A stretch of DNA of 64,000 bases from Arthrobacter russicus (GCF_031454135.1 NZ_JAVDQF010000001.1:3720001-3784000), one strand, 5' to 3'; counted from the first letter of the stretch, positions 18,750 through 27,618 are shown. The notes: a model not told the origin generated them from the letters alone. Translations and numbers: made by a program.

Positions 18750-19256
18750 TCATTCGCTGGATCGTTTGTCCGGCTGGGGGAGCTTGGTGTCCTTGATCAT
18801 ATTGGTCATCCGCACGGTGGACAGTCTGCGTCCTTGCTCATCGGTCATCACGATCTCGTGCGTAGTCAACGTTCGGCCGAGATGGATCGGCGTACAGGTG
18901 CCGACCACCAGGCCCTCGGTGGCTGCCCGGTGGTGGCTGGCGCCGATCTCGATGCCCAAAGCCTGCCGGGAGCCCAAACCGGCATGGATTCCAGCGGCGA
19001 AGGATCCCAGGGTCTCCGCCAGGACCACATGGGCGCCGCCGTGCAGCAGCCCGGTGACCTGGGTGTTCCCGCGCACCGGCATGGTCGCCACCACGCGGTC
19101 CCGGGTCAGCTCCAGGAAAGTGATCTCCATTTTCTCGACCAAATCGCCGACTCCGTGGTGGCGGAGCATGTCGTGCATGGCTTCGGGCACGCCGGCTTTG
19201 AGCAGCTGCTGCCGGTAGGGGTTGGCGGTATCGGAATCGGTTTCGCGGTGCGTCAT
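18750..19256 (-). CDS. PaaI-type hotdog-fold thioesterase
   Basis: A 168-residue protein with a single hotdog domain. The conserved VTGLLHGGAHVVLAETLGS holds the family's His-Gly-Gly and Glu active-site segment, and later GTCTPIHLGRTLTTHEIVMTDEQGR is typical. The family hydrolyses acyl-CoAs, for example phenylacetyl- or 1,4-dihydroxy-2-naphthoyl-CoA, and the substrate here is not evident. There is no clear ribosome-binding site before ATG 19256, so a start further inside cannot be excluded. Confidence 0.85.
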   Translation of the reverse strand: MTHRETDSDTANPYRQQLLKAGVPEAMHDMLRHHGVGDLVEKMEITFLELTRDRVVATMPVRGNTQVTGLLHGGAHVVLAETLGSFAAGIHAGLGSRQALGIEIGASHHRAATEGLVVGTCTPIHLGRTLTTHEIVMTDEQGRRLSTVRMTNMIKDTKLPQPDKRSSE

Positions 19257-19449
19257 GGTTCTAGGCTGGCATGCCCGGCCGATTCGGCCAAGTGACCCGG
19301 CTCAACCGAGTACCTTCGGGCAAACCTGTTTTGCGGCAGTGCCAGCTTGCTCCCAGCCGGAGGGGGATATGATTTTCAAGGTTCGGCGGCGGTACTTGCC
19401 TGATCGAACCTTTTTACGGTCGTTGCAAGGCAAAGTTTAAGGAGTCCTC

Positions 19450-20673
19450 GTGGACTTACTGGTCATCGTCGTTCTGGTGATCGCAGTCGCTCTGTTCTTC
19501 GACTTCACCAATGGATTCCACGACACGGCCAATGCCATGGCGACGCCGATCGCCACCGGCGCGATCAAGCCGAAAGTCGCCGTCGGGCTTGCCGCGGTGC
19601 TGAATCTGGTCGGGGCATTCCTGTCCACCGAAGTCGCGAAAACCATCTCCGGCAATCTGCTCAACGAGGGCTCCGGCGGGGTCAGCATCACCCCGGCATT
19701 CATCTTCGCGGGTCTGCTCGGCGCGGTGCTGTGGAACATGCTGACCTGGATGCTGGGGTTGCCCTCGAGTTCTTCGCACGCCTTGTTCGGCGGGCTGATC
19801 GGGGCAGCCGTGGTGGGCGCCGGATTCGGTGTGGTCAATTACAGCGTGCTGTTCAGCAACGTGATCATCCCGGCGTTGCTGGCCCCGCTGGTCGCCGGTT
19901 TCGTCGCGTTCGTCTGCACCCTGGTGGCCTATGCGATCACGCAGCGCACCGCGGAGAGCGGTGACAATCTGCCGAACCGGCGCGGCGGCTTCCGGCATGC
20001 CCAGATCTTTTCCTCGTCCCTGGTGGCTTTGGCGCACGGGACCAACGATGCGCAGAAAACCATGGGCGTGATCACCCTGGTGCTCATCTCGGGCGGCTAC
20101 CAGGCGGCCGGCACCGGGCCGCAGTTCTGGGTGATCTCCGCCTGTGCCGTGGCGATCGCCCTCGGCACCTATTCCGGCGGTTGGCGGATCATCAAGACCC
20201 TGGGCACCGGCTTGACCGAGGTGAAACCGGCGCAGGGTTTCGCCGCCGAGACGTCGACGGCGGCAGCGATCCTGGCCTCGTCGCACTTGGGTTTCGCGTT
20301 GTCCACCACCCAGGTGGCCTCCGGCTCGGTGATCGGCTCCGGCTTGGGCCGGCCCGGCGCCGTGGTCCGCTGGCGCCTGGCCGGTCGAATGGCCTTGGGC
20401 TGGCTTTTCACCCTGCCCGCTGCCGCGGTGGTCGGCGCCATCGCCGCCCTGATCGCGCAGCTGGGGTTGACCGGTTTGATCATCGACGCGGTGCTCGGCA
20501 CCGCTGGAGTGCTCGCGATCTTCCTGTATTCGCGGCGCAGCAAGAGCCATGACATCGCCGGTGTGGCCGAGGTCGAGGCGGCCGCGGACATCGTCAAACG
20601 GGCCGGCCGCGGCGGCCGGGCGCGCACGGAGCCAGCAGTGCCCTCCGAGGCGAAAGTGGGCGGAAGCAAATGA
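19450..20673 (+). CDS. pit: Low-affinity inorganic phosphate transporter (PiT family)
   Basis: A 407-residue PiT permease. Both family signatures are present: FTNGFHDTANAMAT near the N-terminus and VALAHGTNDAQKTMG in the middle. About ten hydrophobic segments surround them. It imports phosphate (as metal phosphate) by proton symport. GTG 19450 follows AAGGAG at a spacing of six. The C-terminal ~45 residues are a charged cytoplasmic tail. Its stop overlaps the start of a small membrane gene. Confidence 0.93.
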   Translation: MDLLVIVVLVIAVALFFDFTNGFHDTANAMATPIATGAIKPKVAVGLAAVLNLVGAFLSTEVAKTISGNLLNEGSGGVSITPAFIFAGLLGAVLWNMLTWMLGLPSSSSHALFGGLIGAAVVGAGFGVVNYSVLFSNVIIPALLAPLVAGFVAFVCTLVAYAITQRTAESGDNLPNRRGGFRHAQIFSSSLVALAHGTNDAQKTMGVITLVLISGGYQAAGTGPQFWVISACAVAIALGTYSGGWRIIKTLGTGLTEVKPAQGFAAETSTAAAILASSHLGFALSTTQVASGSVIGSGLGRPGAVVRWRLAGRMALGWLFTLPAAAVVGAIAALIAQLGLTGLIIDAVLGTAGVLAIFLYSRRSKSHDIAGVAEVEAAADIVKRAGRGGRARTEPAVPSEAKVGGSK

Positions 20674-20903
20674 ACATCAACTGGAACGCTTTTTTCGTCG
20701 TCGGCATCGCCACTTTGGTGGGCGCACTGGTCGTGGTGACCCTGTTCTCCTCCGCGGTGCGGCTGCACGCGGCTGCCCTGGACCGGACCGGCCGGGCCCG
20801 GACCTGGACCAGGGCCACCGAATACGCCTGCTACCTGCTCTCCGCCCTGGCCGTGCTCTACGGCATCTACCTGATCATCCCGATCTTCCACGCCAAATCG
20901 TGA
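20670..20903 (+). CDS. Small two-helix membrane protein linked to Pit
   Basis: A 77-residue protein with two hydrophobic helices (about residues 7-27 and 54-72) joined by a basic loop (RLHAAALDRTGRARTW). Its ATG overlaps the pit stop by 4 bases, so it is translated with the transporter and may be an accessory subunit. I do not recognise the family well enough to assign a function. Confidence 0.75.
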   Translation: MNINWNAFFVVGIATLVGALVVVTLFSSAVRLHAAALDRTGRARTWTRATEYACYLLSALAVLYGIYLIIPIFHAKS

Positions 20904-20904
20904 G

Positions 20905-20939
20905 GTGAAACTGTCGTGGCGGCGCACTAGGCTAGAGCA
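20905..20939 (+). promoter_or_regulatory. polA leaderless promoter
   Basis: GTGAAA (20905-20910; four of six matches to TTGACA), a 17-base spacer, TAGGCT (20928-20933), six bases, then the polA GTG. The distance puts the transcription start on the start codon. Confidence 0.6.
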
Positions 20940-23666
20940 GTGAGCCAAAACAGCACTGACACGCCAGCCGCCCAGACCGCCAAGCTCCTGGTCCTGGACG
21001 GCCACTCGATGGCCTTCCGTGCCTTCTACGCCTTGCCGCCGGAGACCTTCGTCACCGACACCGGCCAGCACACCAATGCGGTGCACGGCTTCACATCGAT
21101 GCTGCTGACCATGATCCGGCAGCAGAAGCCCAGCCATGTGGCGGTCGCTTTCGACCTCGACACGCCGACTTTCCGCTCCGAGGAGTACACCGAATACAAG
21201 GCCGGCCGGTCCAAGACCCCGGAAGAATTCCACGGCCAGGTGGACTTGATCATCAAGGTCATGGAAGCGATGAACATCCCGACGATCAGCATCGACGGCT
21301 ACGAAGCGGATGACATTCTGGCCACTTTGGCGGCCAAGTCAGAGGCCGCCGGCTGGCAGACCCTGCTGGTCTCCGGTGACCGCGACGCCTTCCAGCTGAT
21401 CACGGACAACACCTTGGTGCTGTACCCGAAGAAGGGCATCTCCGACATCCCGCCGATGGACGCGGCGGCAGTGGAGGCAAAGTACTTCGTCCGTCCGGAC
21501 CAGTACTCGGACCTCGCCGCGCTGGTCGGCGAAACCGCGGACAACCTGCCCGGGGTTCCAGGCGTCGGCCCGAAGACCGCGGCCAAGTGGATCAACCAGT
21601 ACGGCGGCTTGGAAGGCATCCTGGCGAATCTGGATTCGATCGGCGGCAAAGTCGGCGATGCTTTGCGCGAACACATCGACGACGTCAAACGGAACCGCCG
21701 GTTGAACCGGTTGCTCACCGATCTGGATCTCCCGGTGACTTTGGCCGAGATGGAACTGCAGCATCCCGACCGGGAGAAGGTCGAAGAGCTATTCGATGCG
21801 CTGCAGTTCAATACGTTGCGCAAGCGGTTGTTCGACCTGTTCGGCGAAGCCGAAACCGAGGCTTCGGCCGAAGGCCATGCGGCTCCGGTCCACGGATCGC
21901 TCGGCTCGGCGCAGGAGATCGGTGCTTGGTTCGAGGCGGCCGGAACCGCGACAATCGGGGTGGCGTTGGCGGGGGAGACCCTGCCGTTGGCCGACCCGGT
22001 TGGTCTGGACGTGCAGGGGATCGCTTTGAGCACCGGCGATTCCGCGGCATTCGTCGCCCTGGCCGGCCTGGACCAGGCGGCCGACCAATCGCTCGCCGAG
22101 TGGCTGTCCGGGCCGGCGCCCAAAGCGGTGCACGACCTCAAGTCAGCACTGAAAGCGTTGTCCGCGCGCGGCCTGAGCCTCGACGGGGTGATCGACGACA
22201 CCTCGATCTCGGCCTACCTGATCCAACCGGAACGCCGGAATTACGATCTGGCGGATTTGAGCCTCTACCACCTCAAGACGCCGATGAGCGTGGGCGCGGC
22301 CAAGGATTCCGGCCAACTCGACCTGGGTCTGGACGGCGACGACGGCGCCCAGGAGGCGGTGCTGCGGGCCTTCGCGACGCAGCAGCTGAGCAGCTACTTC
22401 GCGCCGATCCTGATCGAGCGAAACGCGGCCCAGTTGCTGACCGGATTGGAATTGCCGCTCGCCCGAGTGCTCGCCGAGATGGAACTCGCCGGAATCGCGG
22501 TGTCCCGGGACACCCTGGACACGCTGATGTCCGATTTCAGCAAGACCATCGAAGCCGCGCAAACCGAGGCCTACGCGATCATCGGCCACGAAGTGAACCT
22601 CGGTTCGCCGAAACAACTGCAGACCGTGCTCTTCGACGAACTCGGGATGCCCAAAACGAAGAAGATCAAGACCGGGTTCTCCACCGATGCCGAGGCTCTG
22701 GCGGATTTGACCGCAAAACACCCGCATCCGTTCCTGCTCCAGTTGCAGGCTTATCGGGACGCGAGCAAATTGCGCCAGACGGTCGAGGGCCTGATCAAGT
22801 CGATCGGCCCCGATGACCGGGTGCACACCACCTATGCGCAGAACGTGGCCGCCACCGGACGGCTCTCCTCGAACAATCCGAACCTGCAGAACATCCCGAT
22901 CCGCAGCGCCGAAGGGCGGCGGATCCGCGGTGCCTTCATCGTCGGCCGGGCACCCGGGAAACAGCCTTTCGAAACCCTGCTCACCGCCGACTATTCGCAG
23001 ATCGAAATGCGCATCATGGCGCATTTGTCCGGCGACGAAGCGCTGATCCAGGCCTTCAAAGACGGCGAAGACCTGCACCGCTTCGTCGGCTCGCACATCT
23101 TCGACGTCGAGCCGGACGAAGTCACCGCGGCGATGCGCTCCAAGGTGAAGGCGATGTCCTATGGCTTGGTTTACGGTCTGAGTTCCTTCGGGCTCTCCAA
23201 GCAGCTCAATATCTCGGTGGACGAAGCGCGCACCTTGATGAAGGACTACTTCGACCGCTTCGGCGCGGTACGCGATTACCTGCGCGGCGTCGTCGAGCAG
23301 GCGCGCCTGGACGGCTACACCGAGACCATCGAAGGCCGGCGCCGTTACCTCCCCGAGCTGACCAGCGACAATCGGCAGCTGCGTGAAATGTCCGAACGGG
23401 CCGCGTTGAACGCGCCGATCCAGGGCTCCGCGGCGGACATCATCAAACGCGCCATGCTCGGCGTGGATTCGGCCTTCGCGGAGGCCGGACTCGCTTCCCG
23501 GATGCTGCTCCAAGTGCATGACGAATTGGTTTTCGAAGTCGCGCCGGGGGAGCTGGAACAGGTGGAGTCCCTGGTGATGCAGCAAATGGCCGGCGCTGCC
23601 GAGATCGGAGTTCCGCTCGATGTGCACATCGGCATCGGAACCAGCTGGTTCGATGCCGGCCACTGA
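20940..23666 (+). CDS. polA: DNA polymerase I
   Basis: PolA fills gaps in excision repair and removes RNA primers. The 908-residue protein has an N-terminal 5'-3' exonuclease domain (about 1-300: LVLDGHSMAFRAFYALP, DGYEADDILATLA, LVSGDRDAFQL, GVPGVGPKTAAKW). Next is a middle domain (about 310-500) that lacks the acidic proofreading motifs and is likely inactive as a 3'-5' exonuclease. The polymerase domain carries TADYSQIEMRIMAHLSGD, the O-helix region RSKVKAMSYGLVYGLSSFG, and LLQVHDELVFEV. Start GTG 20940 is supported by the promoter spacing. The end overlaps a short downstream frame. Confidence 0.97.
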   Translation: MSQNSTDTPAAQTAKLLVLDGHSMAFRAFYALPPETFVTDTGQHTNAVHGFTSMLLTMIRQQKPSHVAVAFDLDTPTFRSEEYTEYKAGRSKTPEEFHGQVDLIIKVMEAMNIPTISIDGYEADDILATLAAKSEAAGWQTLLVSGDRDAFQLITDNTLVLYPKKGISDIPPMDAAAVEAKYFVRPDQYSDLAALVGETADNLPGVPGVGPKTAAKWINQYGGLEGILANLDSIGGKVGDALREHIDDVKRNRRLNRLLTDLDLPVTLAEMELQHPDREKVEELFDALQFNTLRKRLFDLFGEAETEASAEGHAAPVHGSLGSAQEIGAWFEAAGTATIGVALAGETLPLADPVGLDVQGIALSTGDSAAFVALAGLDQAADQSLAEWLSGPAPKAVHDLKSALKALSARGLSLDGVIDDTSISAYLIQPERRNYDLADLSLYHLKTPMSVGAAKDSGQLDLGLDGDDGAQEAVLRAFATQQLSSYFAPILIERNAAQLLTGLELPLARVLAEMELAGIAVSRDTLDTLMSDFSKTIEAAQTEAYAIIGHEVNLGSPKQLQTVLFDELGMPKTKKIKTGFSTDAEALADLTAKHPHPFLLQLQAYRDASKLRQTVEGLIKSIGPDDRVHTTYAQNVAATGRLSSNNPNLQNIPIRSAEGRRIRGAFIVGRAPGKQPFETLLTADYSQIEMRIMAHLSGDEALIQAFKDGEDLHRFVGSHIFDVEPDEVTAAMRSKVKAMSYGLVYGLSSFGLSKQLNISVDEARTLMKDYFDRFGAVRDYLRGVVEQARLDGYTETIEGRRRYLPELTSDNRQLREMSERAALNAPIQGSAADIIKRAMLGVDSAFAEAGLASRMLLQVHDELVFEVAPGELEQVESLVMQQMAGAAEIGVPLDVHIGIGTSWFDAGH

Positions 23667-23982
23667 GCGGCTGGCCGGGTACGGGGCCGACGGCGTGGTC
23701 GAGTTCGAGGTCCGGGACCGGATGGAACTGGTCGCGGGCAAGTACCGGCTCACGGTGCGGGACGGCCAGGGCGAAGTCTCCCGGCTGGCCCCGGACACCG
23801 AACTCGCGTGGTCTTTGGACACGGCCGATTTGGCCGCTTTGTACCTTTCCGGAACGCGGGCCGGATTGTTCTTGGCCGCCGGTCGGTTCGGGGCCCCGTC
23901 GTCGGGCCTGGAAACGGCGGTTGCCCAATTCGATGCGGTGTTCGCCGTCCCGGCGGCACCGCTGAACCGGACGGGGTTCTAA
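23653..23982 (+). CDS. Free-standing Eis C-terminal (SCP2-like) domain, possible gene remnant
   Basis: This 109-residue frame aligns along its whole length with the last ~105 residues of the next gene. YGADGVVEFEVRDRMELVAGKYRLTV matches YQADGRLVIEVADQMGLAGGRFELEV, and later SLDTADLAALYLSGTRAGLFLAAGR matches SLDIADLGSVYLGGVLPSSLLAAGR. It is therefore the C-terminal SCP2-like domain of an Eis-type acetyltransferase with no acetyltransferase part. ATG 23653 lies inside the polA end, and its stop overlaps the next start (TAATG), so it could still be translated and coupled. It may be the leftover of a duplicated eis gene or a domain-only partner. Confidence 0.7.
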   Translation: MPATERLAGYGADGVVEFEVRDRMELVAGKYRLTVRDGQGEVSRLAPDTELAWSLDTADLAALYLSGTRAGLFLAAGRFGAPSSGLETAVAQFDAVFAVPAAPLNRTGF

Positions 23983-25280
23983 TGGCTTTCACCGATGATT
24001 TCGAGCTCCGCCGGATCCATCCGGTGGCACCCGGCGAGGCCGGTTACGAAGCCGCGATGACCTGGTTGAAGGCCGTGTCCTACGGCTTTCACAACCCCGG
24101 GCGCAGTACCGAGCGGGCAGCGGAAGCCATGGTGCGCTCGATCGCGGACCGCACCGAATTCATCGGCGTGTACCGGAAGGCCGCGCAGCCCGGATTCGAC
24201 ATCGGCTGGCCGGTGGCGACGTTCGAGAGCTTCCGCAAGGACCTGAACATCGGCTCGGGCCGGATGCTCCGAGCGGAACTGATTTCGGCCGTGACGGTGC
24301 GCTCGGACCACCGCCGGCTCGGCATCCTCCGGGCGATGATGCAGGACGACCTGCGCCGTGCCCGGGACGAGGGGATTGCCGTGGCCGCCTTGACGGTGTC
24401 CGAGGGCAGCATCTACCGGCGCTTCGGTTTCGGGGTTGCCACGCAGGAGCGCAGCATCACGGTGGACAGCAGCAAGGGCCTCGACTTGGTGCGGCAGACC
24501 ACCGGGGTGGTGCGCAACGTGCCACGGCAGGACCTGTTCGAGCTGGCGCCCAAGATTTTTGCCGAAGCGCATGCACGGCAACCCGGTTCGATCGACCGGA
24601 CGGAGAGTTATCGCTATTACGCGGCGGGCAAAATGGGCAAAGACGGCGAGGACAAAGATGTGATCTCCGCGGTGCACTACTCCGCGAACGGCGTTCCGGA
24701 CGGCTATGCGAGCTACAAATATTCCGGCTGGGACGAAACTCCGCGCCGGCTCGACATCGTGGACCTGGTCGCGGCCGACGACGTCGCCTACTTGGAACTG
24801 TGGCAGTTCCTCGGCTCGGTCGACCTGACCACCCGGATCGTCTGGGAGGACGCTCCGCTGGTCGATCCGATGCAGTGGGCGTTGGCGGACCCGCGGCTGG
24901 TCGAATCCACGCGGCAGCGGGACATGATCTGGCTGCGGATCCTGGATGTGCGCCGGGCTTTCGCCGCCCGGGAGTACCAAGCGGACGGCCGTTTGGTGAT
25001 CGAGGTGGCGGACCAGATGGGACTTGCCGGCGGACGGTTCGAGCTCGAGGTCCGTGCGGGGCAGGCCAACGTGACTGAGCTTTCGGATGAATCCGGTGCC
25101 TCGACCGAACCGGACCTGAGCCTGGACATTGCGGATTTGGGCTCGGTTTACCTGGGCGGAGTGCTGCCGAGCAGCTTGCTGGCTGCGGGCCGGATCGTGG
25201 AACACCGGGCCGGTGCCGCGCGGCTGCTCCAACTGATGCTCGCCCCCGAGCGCGCCGTGCATTGCCTGTCGCATTTCTGA
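23982..25280 (+). CDS. Eis-like GNAT N-acetyltransferase
   Basis: A 432-residue protein with the three-part Eis layout: a GNAT domain (about 1-155; VTVRSDHRRLGILRAMM is the acetyl-CoA loop and SIYRRFGFGVAT is typical), a second degenerate GNAT domain (about 160-310), and a C-terminal SCP2-like domain (about 315-432). Mycobacterial Eis acetylates aminoglycosides and a host phosphatase. Substrates of environmental homologues are mostly unknown. It usually ends in a free C-terminal carboxylate used for catalysis; here that residue is Phe432. The start overlaps the stop of the domain-only frame upstream. Confidence 0.88.
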   Translation: MAFTDDFELRRIHPVAPGEAGYEAAMTWLKAVSYGFHNPGRSTERAAEAMVRSIADRTEFIGVYRKAAQPGFDIGWPVATFESFRKDLNIGSGRMLRAELISAVTVRSDHRRLGILRAMMQDDLRRARDEGIAVAALTVSEGSIYRRFGFGVATQERSITVDSSKGLDLVRQTTGVVRNVPRQDLFELAPKIFAEAHARQPGSIDRTESYRYYAAGKMGKDGEDKDVISAVHYSANGVPDGYASYKYSGWDETPRRLDIVDLVAADDVAYLELWQFLGSVDLTTRIVWEDAPLVDPMQWALADPRLVESTRQRDMIWLRILDVRRAFAAREYQADGRLVIEVADQMGLAGGRFELEVRAGQANVTELSDESGASTEPDLSLDIADLGSVYLGGVLPSSLLAAGRIVEHRAGAARLLQLMLAPERAVHCLSHF

Positions 25281-25305
25281 GCCGGGCTGGCGGCTGCGGA
25301 CGCTT

Positions 25306-25334
25306 TTGCGTTGCTAGGCAGATCGGACTAGACT
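25306..25334 (+). promoter_or_regulatory. rpsA promoter
   Basis: TTGCGT (25306-25311), a 17-base spacer and TAGACT (25329-25334). Transcription would begin near 25341, leaving a leader of about 98 bases, with a small GC hairpin at its start (GCGCGCATTGCGCG). Confidence 0.65.
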
Positions 25335-25438
25335 AAACGGGCGCGCATTGCGCGTAATCAACACCACAAACATTTCAGTGCGTTCGATTCGTCTTGTGCG
25401 CTGACCAAATCAACTATCCACATCGGAGCCCCTACTAC

Positions 25439-26908
25439 ATGACCATCACGACCCCCGAGAAGACCAGCACCCCTGTCGTCGCAGTGAACGACATCGGATC
25501 AGCTGAGGACTTCCTCGCCGCTATTGATGCCACCATCAAGTACTTCAACGACGGCGATCTCGTCGAAGGAATTGTCGTCAAGGTTGACCGCGACGAAGTT
25601 CTGCTCGACATCGGCTACAAGACCGAAGGCGTCATCCCTTCGCGAGAGCTTTCCATCAAGCACGACGTCGACCCTTCCGAGGTCGTTTCCGTAGGCGATG
25701 AGGTCGAAGCCCTGGTTTTGACCAAGGAAGACAAAGAAGGCCGCCTGATCCTGTCCAAGAAGCGCGCACAGTACGAGCGTGCCTGGGGCGACATCGAGAA
25801 GGTCAAGGAAGAAGACGGTGTGGTCACCGGTACGGTCATCGAGGTTGTCAAGGGCGGCTTGATCCTGGACATCGGACTCCGTGGCTTCCTGCCGGCATCG
25901 CTGGTGGAAATGCGCCGCGTCCGCGATTTGGCTCCGTACATCGGTCAGCAGATCGAAGCGAAGATCATCGAGCTGGACAAGAACCGCAACAACGTGGTCC
26001 TGTCTCGCCGGGCATGGCTCGAGCAGACTCAGTCCGAGGTTCGTTCGACCTTCCTCAACAAGCTGGAAAAGGGCCAGGTTCGTCCGGGCGTCGTTTCCTC
26101 GATCGTCAACTTCGGCGCCTTCGTCGACTTGGGCGGCGTCGATGGTCTGGTGCACGTTTCGGAACTGTCCTGGAAGCACATCGACCACCCCTCCGAGGTT
26201 GTCGAAGTTGGCCAGGAAGTCACCGTCGAGGTGCTCGAAGTCGATCTGGACCGCGAGCGGGTATCGCTCTCGCTCAAGGCTACCCAGGAAGATCCGTGGC
26301 AGACCTTCGCCCGCACGCACGCACTGGGCCAGGTTGTCCCGGGCCGCGTGACCAAGCTGGTTCCGTTCGGTGCGTTCGTCCGCGTCGAAGACGGCATCGA
26401 AGGCCTCGTGCACATCTCCGAGTTGGCGGTTCGCCACGTTGAGCTGGCCGAGCAGGTTGTCTCCGTCGGCGACGAGCTGTTCGTCAAGGTCATCGACATC
26501 GATCTCGAGCGTCGTCGGATCAGCCTCTCGCTGAAGCAGGCCAACGAAGGCGTCGACGCCGATTCGACCGAATTCGATCCGGCTCTCTACGGCATGGCCG
26601 CGGAGTACGACGAAGAGGGCAACTACAAGTACCCGGAGGGCTTCGATCCGGAGTCCAACGAGTGGCTTGAAGGCTTCGAGACCCAGCGCGCCGCTTGGGA
26701 AGCTCAGTACGCCGAGGCGCAGACCCGTTGGGAAGCGCACAAGAAGCAGGTTGCTCAGCACGCTGCCGACGACGCGGCCGCCGCGAACGAAGGCAGCGGA
26801 GAAGGTGCAGCGACCAGCTACTCCTCCGAGGCTCCGGAAGCCGATGCCGGAACCTTGGCTTCGGACGAAGCTCTCGCCGCACTGCGCGAGAAGCTCACCG
26901 GAAACTAA
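25439..26908 (+). CDS. rpsA: 30S ribosomal protein S1
   Basis: S1 helps load leadered mRNAs onto the 30S subunit. The 489-residue protein has four S1 RNA-binding repeats (about residues 37-105, 120-190, 205-275 and 290-360), each with the ..G.V..I..FGAFV/ILDIG.. pattern, for example VVSSIVNFGAFVDLGGVDGLVHVSELSW. The C-terminal ~120 residues are acidic and Ala/Glu-rich without a repeat. Four rather than six repeats is normal for actinobacteria. Codon use shifts toward GTT/GAC/AAG, as expected of a highly expressed gene. ATG 25439 has a distant CGGAG site. Confidence 0.97.
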   Translation: MTITTPEKTSTPVVAVNDIGSAEDFLAAIDATIKYFNDGDLVEGIVVKVDRDEVLLDIGYKTEGVIPSRELSIKHDVDPSEVVSVGDEVEALVLTKEDKEGRLILSKKRAQYERAWGDIEKVKEEDGVVTGTVIEVVKGGLILDIGLRGFLPASLVEMRRVRDLAPYIGQQIEAKIIELDKNRNNVVLSRRAWLEQTQSEVRSTFLNKLEKGQVRPGVVSSIVNFGAFVDLGGVDGLVHVSELSWKHIDHPSEVVEVGQEVTVEVLEVDLDRERVSLSLKATQEDPWQTFARTHALGQVVPGRVTKLVPFGAFVRVEDGIEGLVHISELAVRHVELAEQVVSVGDELFVKVIDIDLERRRISLSLKQANEGVDADSTEFDPALYGMAAEYDEEGNYKYPEGFDPESNEWLEGFETQRAAWEAQYAEAQTRWEAHKKQVAQHAADDAAAANEGSGEGAATSYSSEAPEADAGTLASDEALAALREKLTGN

Positions 26909-26928
26909 TCTTTCCGACTAGCACTTCC

Positions 26929-26968
26929 GGGAGGGCCGCTGCGCATTGGCGTGGCGGCCCTCCCTTTT
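26929..26968 (+). terminator. rpsA terminator
   Basis: An 11-bp perfect stem GGGAGGGCCGC (26929-26939) with GCGGCCCTCCC (26954-26964), 14-base loop, then TTTT. Located 20 bases after the rpsA stop. Confidence 0.9.
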
Positions 26969-26973
26969 GCCCG

Positions 26974-27050
26974 TTTCAGTTAGCCTTTTGCGCCTTAGAT
27001 AGTGTTTTGAGGCGCAAATGACTATCTAAGGCGCAAAAAACTATCTGAAA
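26974..27050. repeat. Nested inverted/direct repeat cluster upstream of the 27061 gene
   Basis: Outer arms 26974-26983 and 27041-27050 match 9 of 10. Then come a CC/AA internal loop and perfect 18-bp arms TTTTGCGCCTTAGATAGT (26986-27003) and 27021-27038. The 17-base loop contains a third copy of AGGCGCAAA (27010-27018). Read as motifs, X (AGGCGCAAA) and Y (ACTATCT) occur as inverted X and Y, then X-Y and X-Y again in direct order with a 19-base period. The element is AT-rich against its surroundings and ends ten bases before the next start codon. Confidence 0.85.
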
Positions 27051-27060
27051 GCAGCAAGAG

Positions 27061-27468
27061 ATGATTCCAGCAGACTGGTTGCGGGTAAACCGGCCCGGTG
27101 ATCGGGAAACCGTCGGATACCTGGAAATGTCCGACGACGGCTTCCGGCCTTTCGACTTGTTGGGCCGCCCGGTCGCCGAGCCGTTGCCTTACGAGGCAGC
27201 CGAGGAAATCCTGCTCGAACAAGGCCTCAGCTACTTGGCCAGCAGATGGCGGCTGGCCGTCGATGACGCAGCGGAGCCGATCGACGTGGTGATCCGCGAC
27301 GTGAGTCCGGAACAGGTCACCGTGCTCTCCGACGATTACGCCTATCCGCAGCCGATCGGCACGGTTTTCAGTCTGCCGGTCCCGGAGACCAGCGGGCGGC
27401 TGCAACCGGGAGCCCCGGGCAGTTCCGCCCGCTTCCTGCAAGCCATACCGCGGCCGCCCGCCGGCTGA
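27061..27468 (+). CDS. Hypothetical protein after rpsA
   Basis: A 135-residue soluble protein that I do not recognise. It starts IPADWLRVNRPGDRETVGYLEMSDDGFRPFDLLGRPV, is mixed alpha/beta in appearance, and has no signal peptide or membrane helix. The C-terminal 35 residues are Pro/Gly-rich. It begins ten bases after an unusual repeat hairpin that probably controls it, and it is bounded by terminators on both sides, so it is a single-gene unit. Confidence 0.75.
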   Translation: MIPADWLRVNRPGDRETVGYLEMSDDGFRPFDLLGRPVAEPLPYEAAEEILLEQGLSYLASRWRLAVDDAAEPIDVVIRDVSPEQVTVLSDDYAYPQPIGTVFSLPVPETSGRLQPGAPGSSARFLQAIPRPPAG

Positions 27469-27557
27469 ACCGGTCAACCCCCGGGCTGAAACAACCGGTC
27501 CCGTTTGCGCCTGAGGGCGCAGCCGGCGCGCCATCGCCGGCGCACTGATTCTAGTGT

Positions 27558-27600
27558 CGACAACGGCGCCTCCCACCTCGGGAGGCGCCGTTGTCGTTTT
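27558..27600 (+). terminator. Terminator before the DUF2079 gene
   Basis: A 17-bp perfect stem (27558-27574 with 27580-27596), ACCTC loop, and TTTT tail. It ends transcription of the hypothetical gene; only 18 bases separate it from the next ATG, so the DUF2079 gene's promoter must lie within or before the hairpin. Confidence 0.88.
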
Positions 27601-27618
27601 GCTAGAACGGAGTCGCCG

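Noticed and set aside
27504-27512. Extra TTTGCGCCT after the 27061 gene as part of the repeat system
   Set aside because: A single 9-mer without the partner motif can occur by chance in 64 kb, so it is mentioned only as a note.
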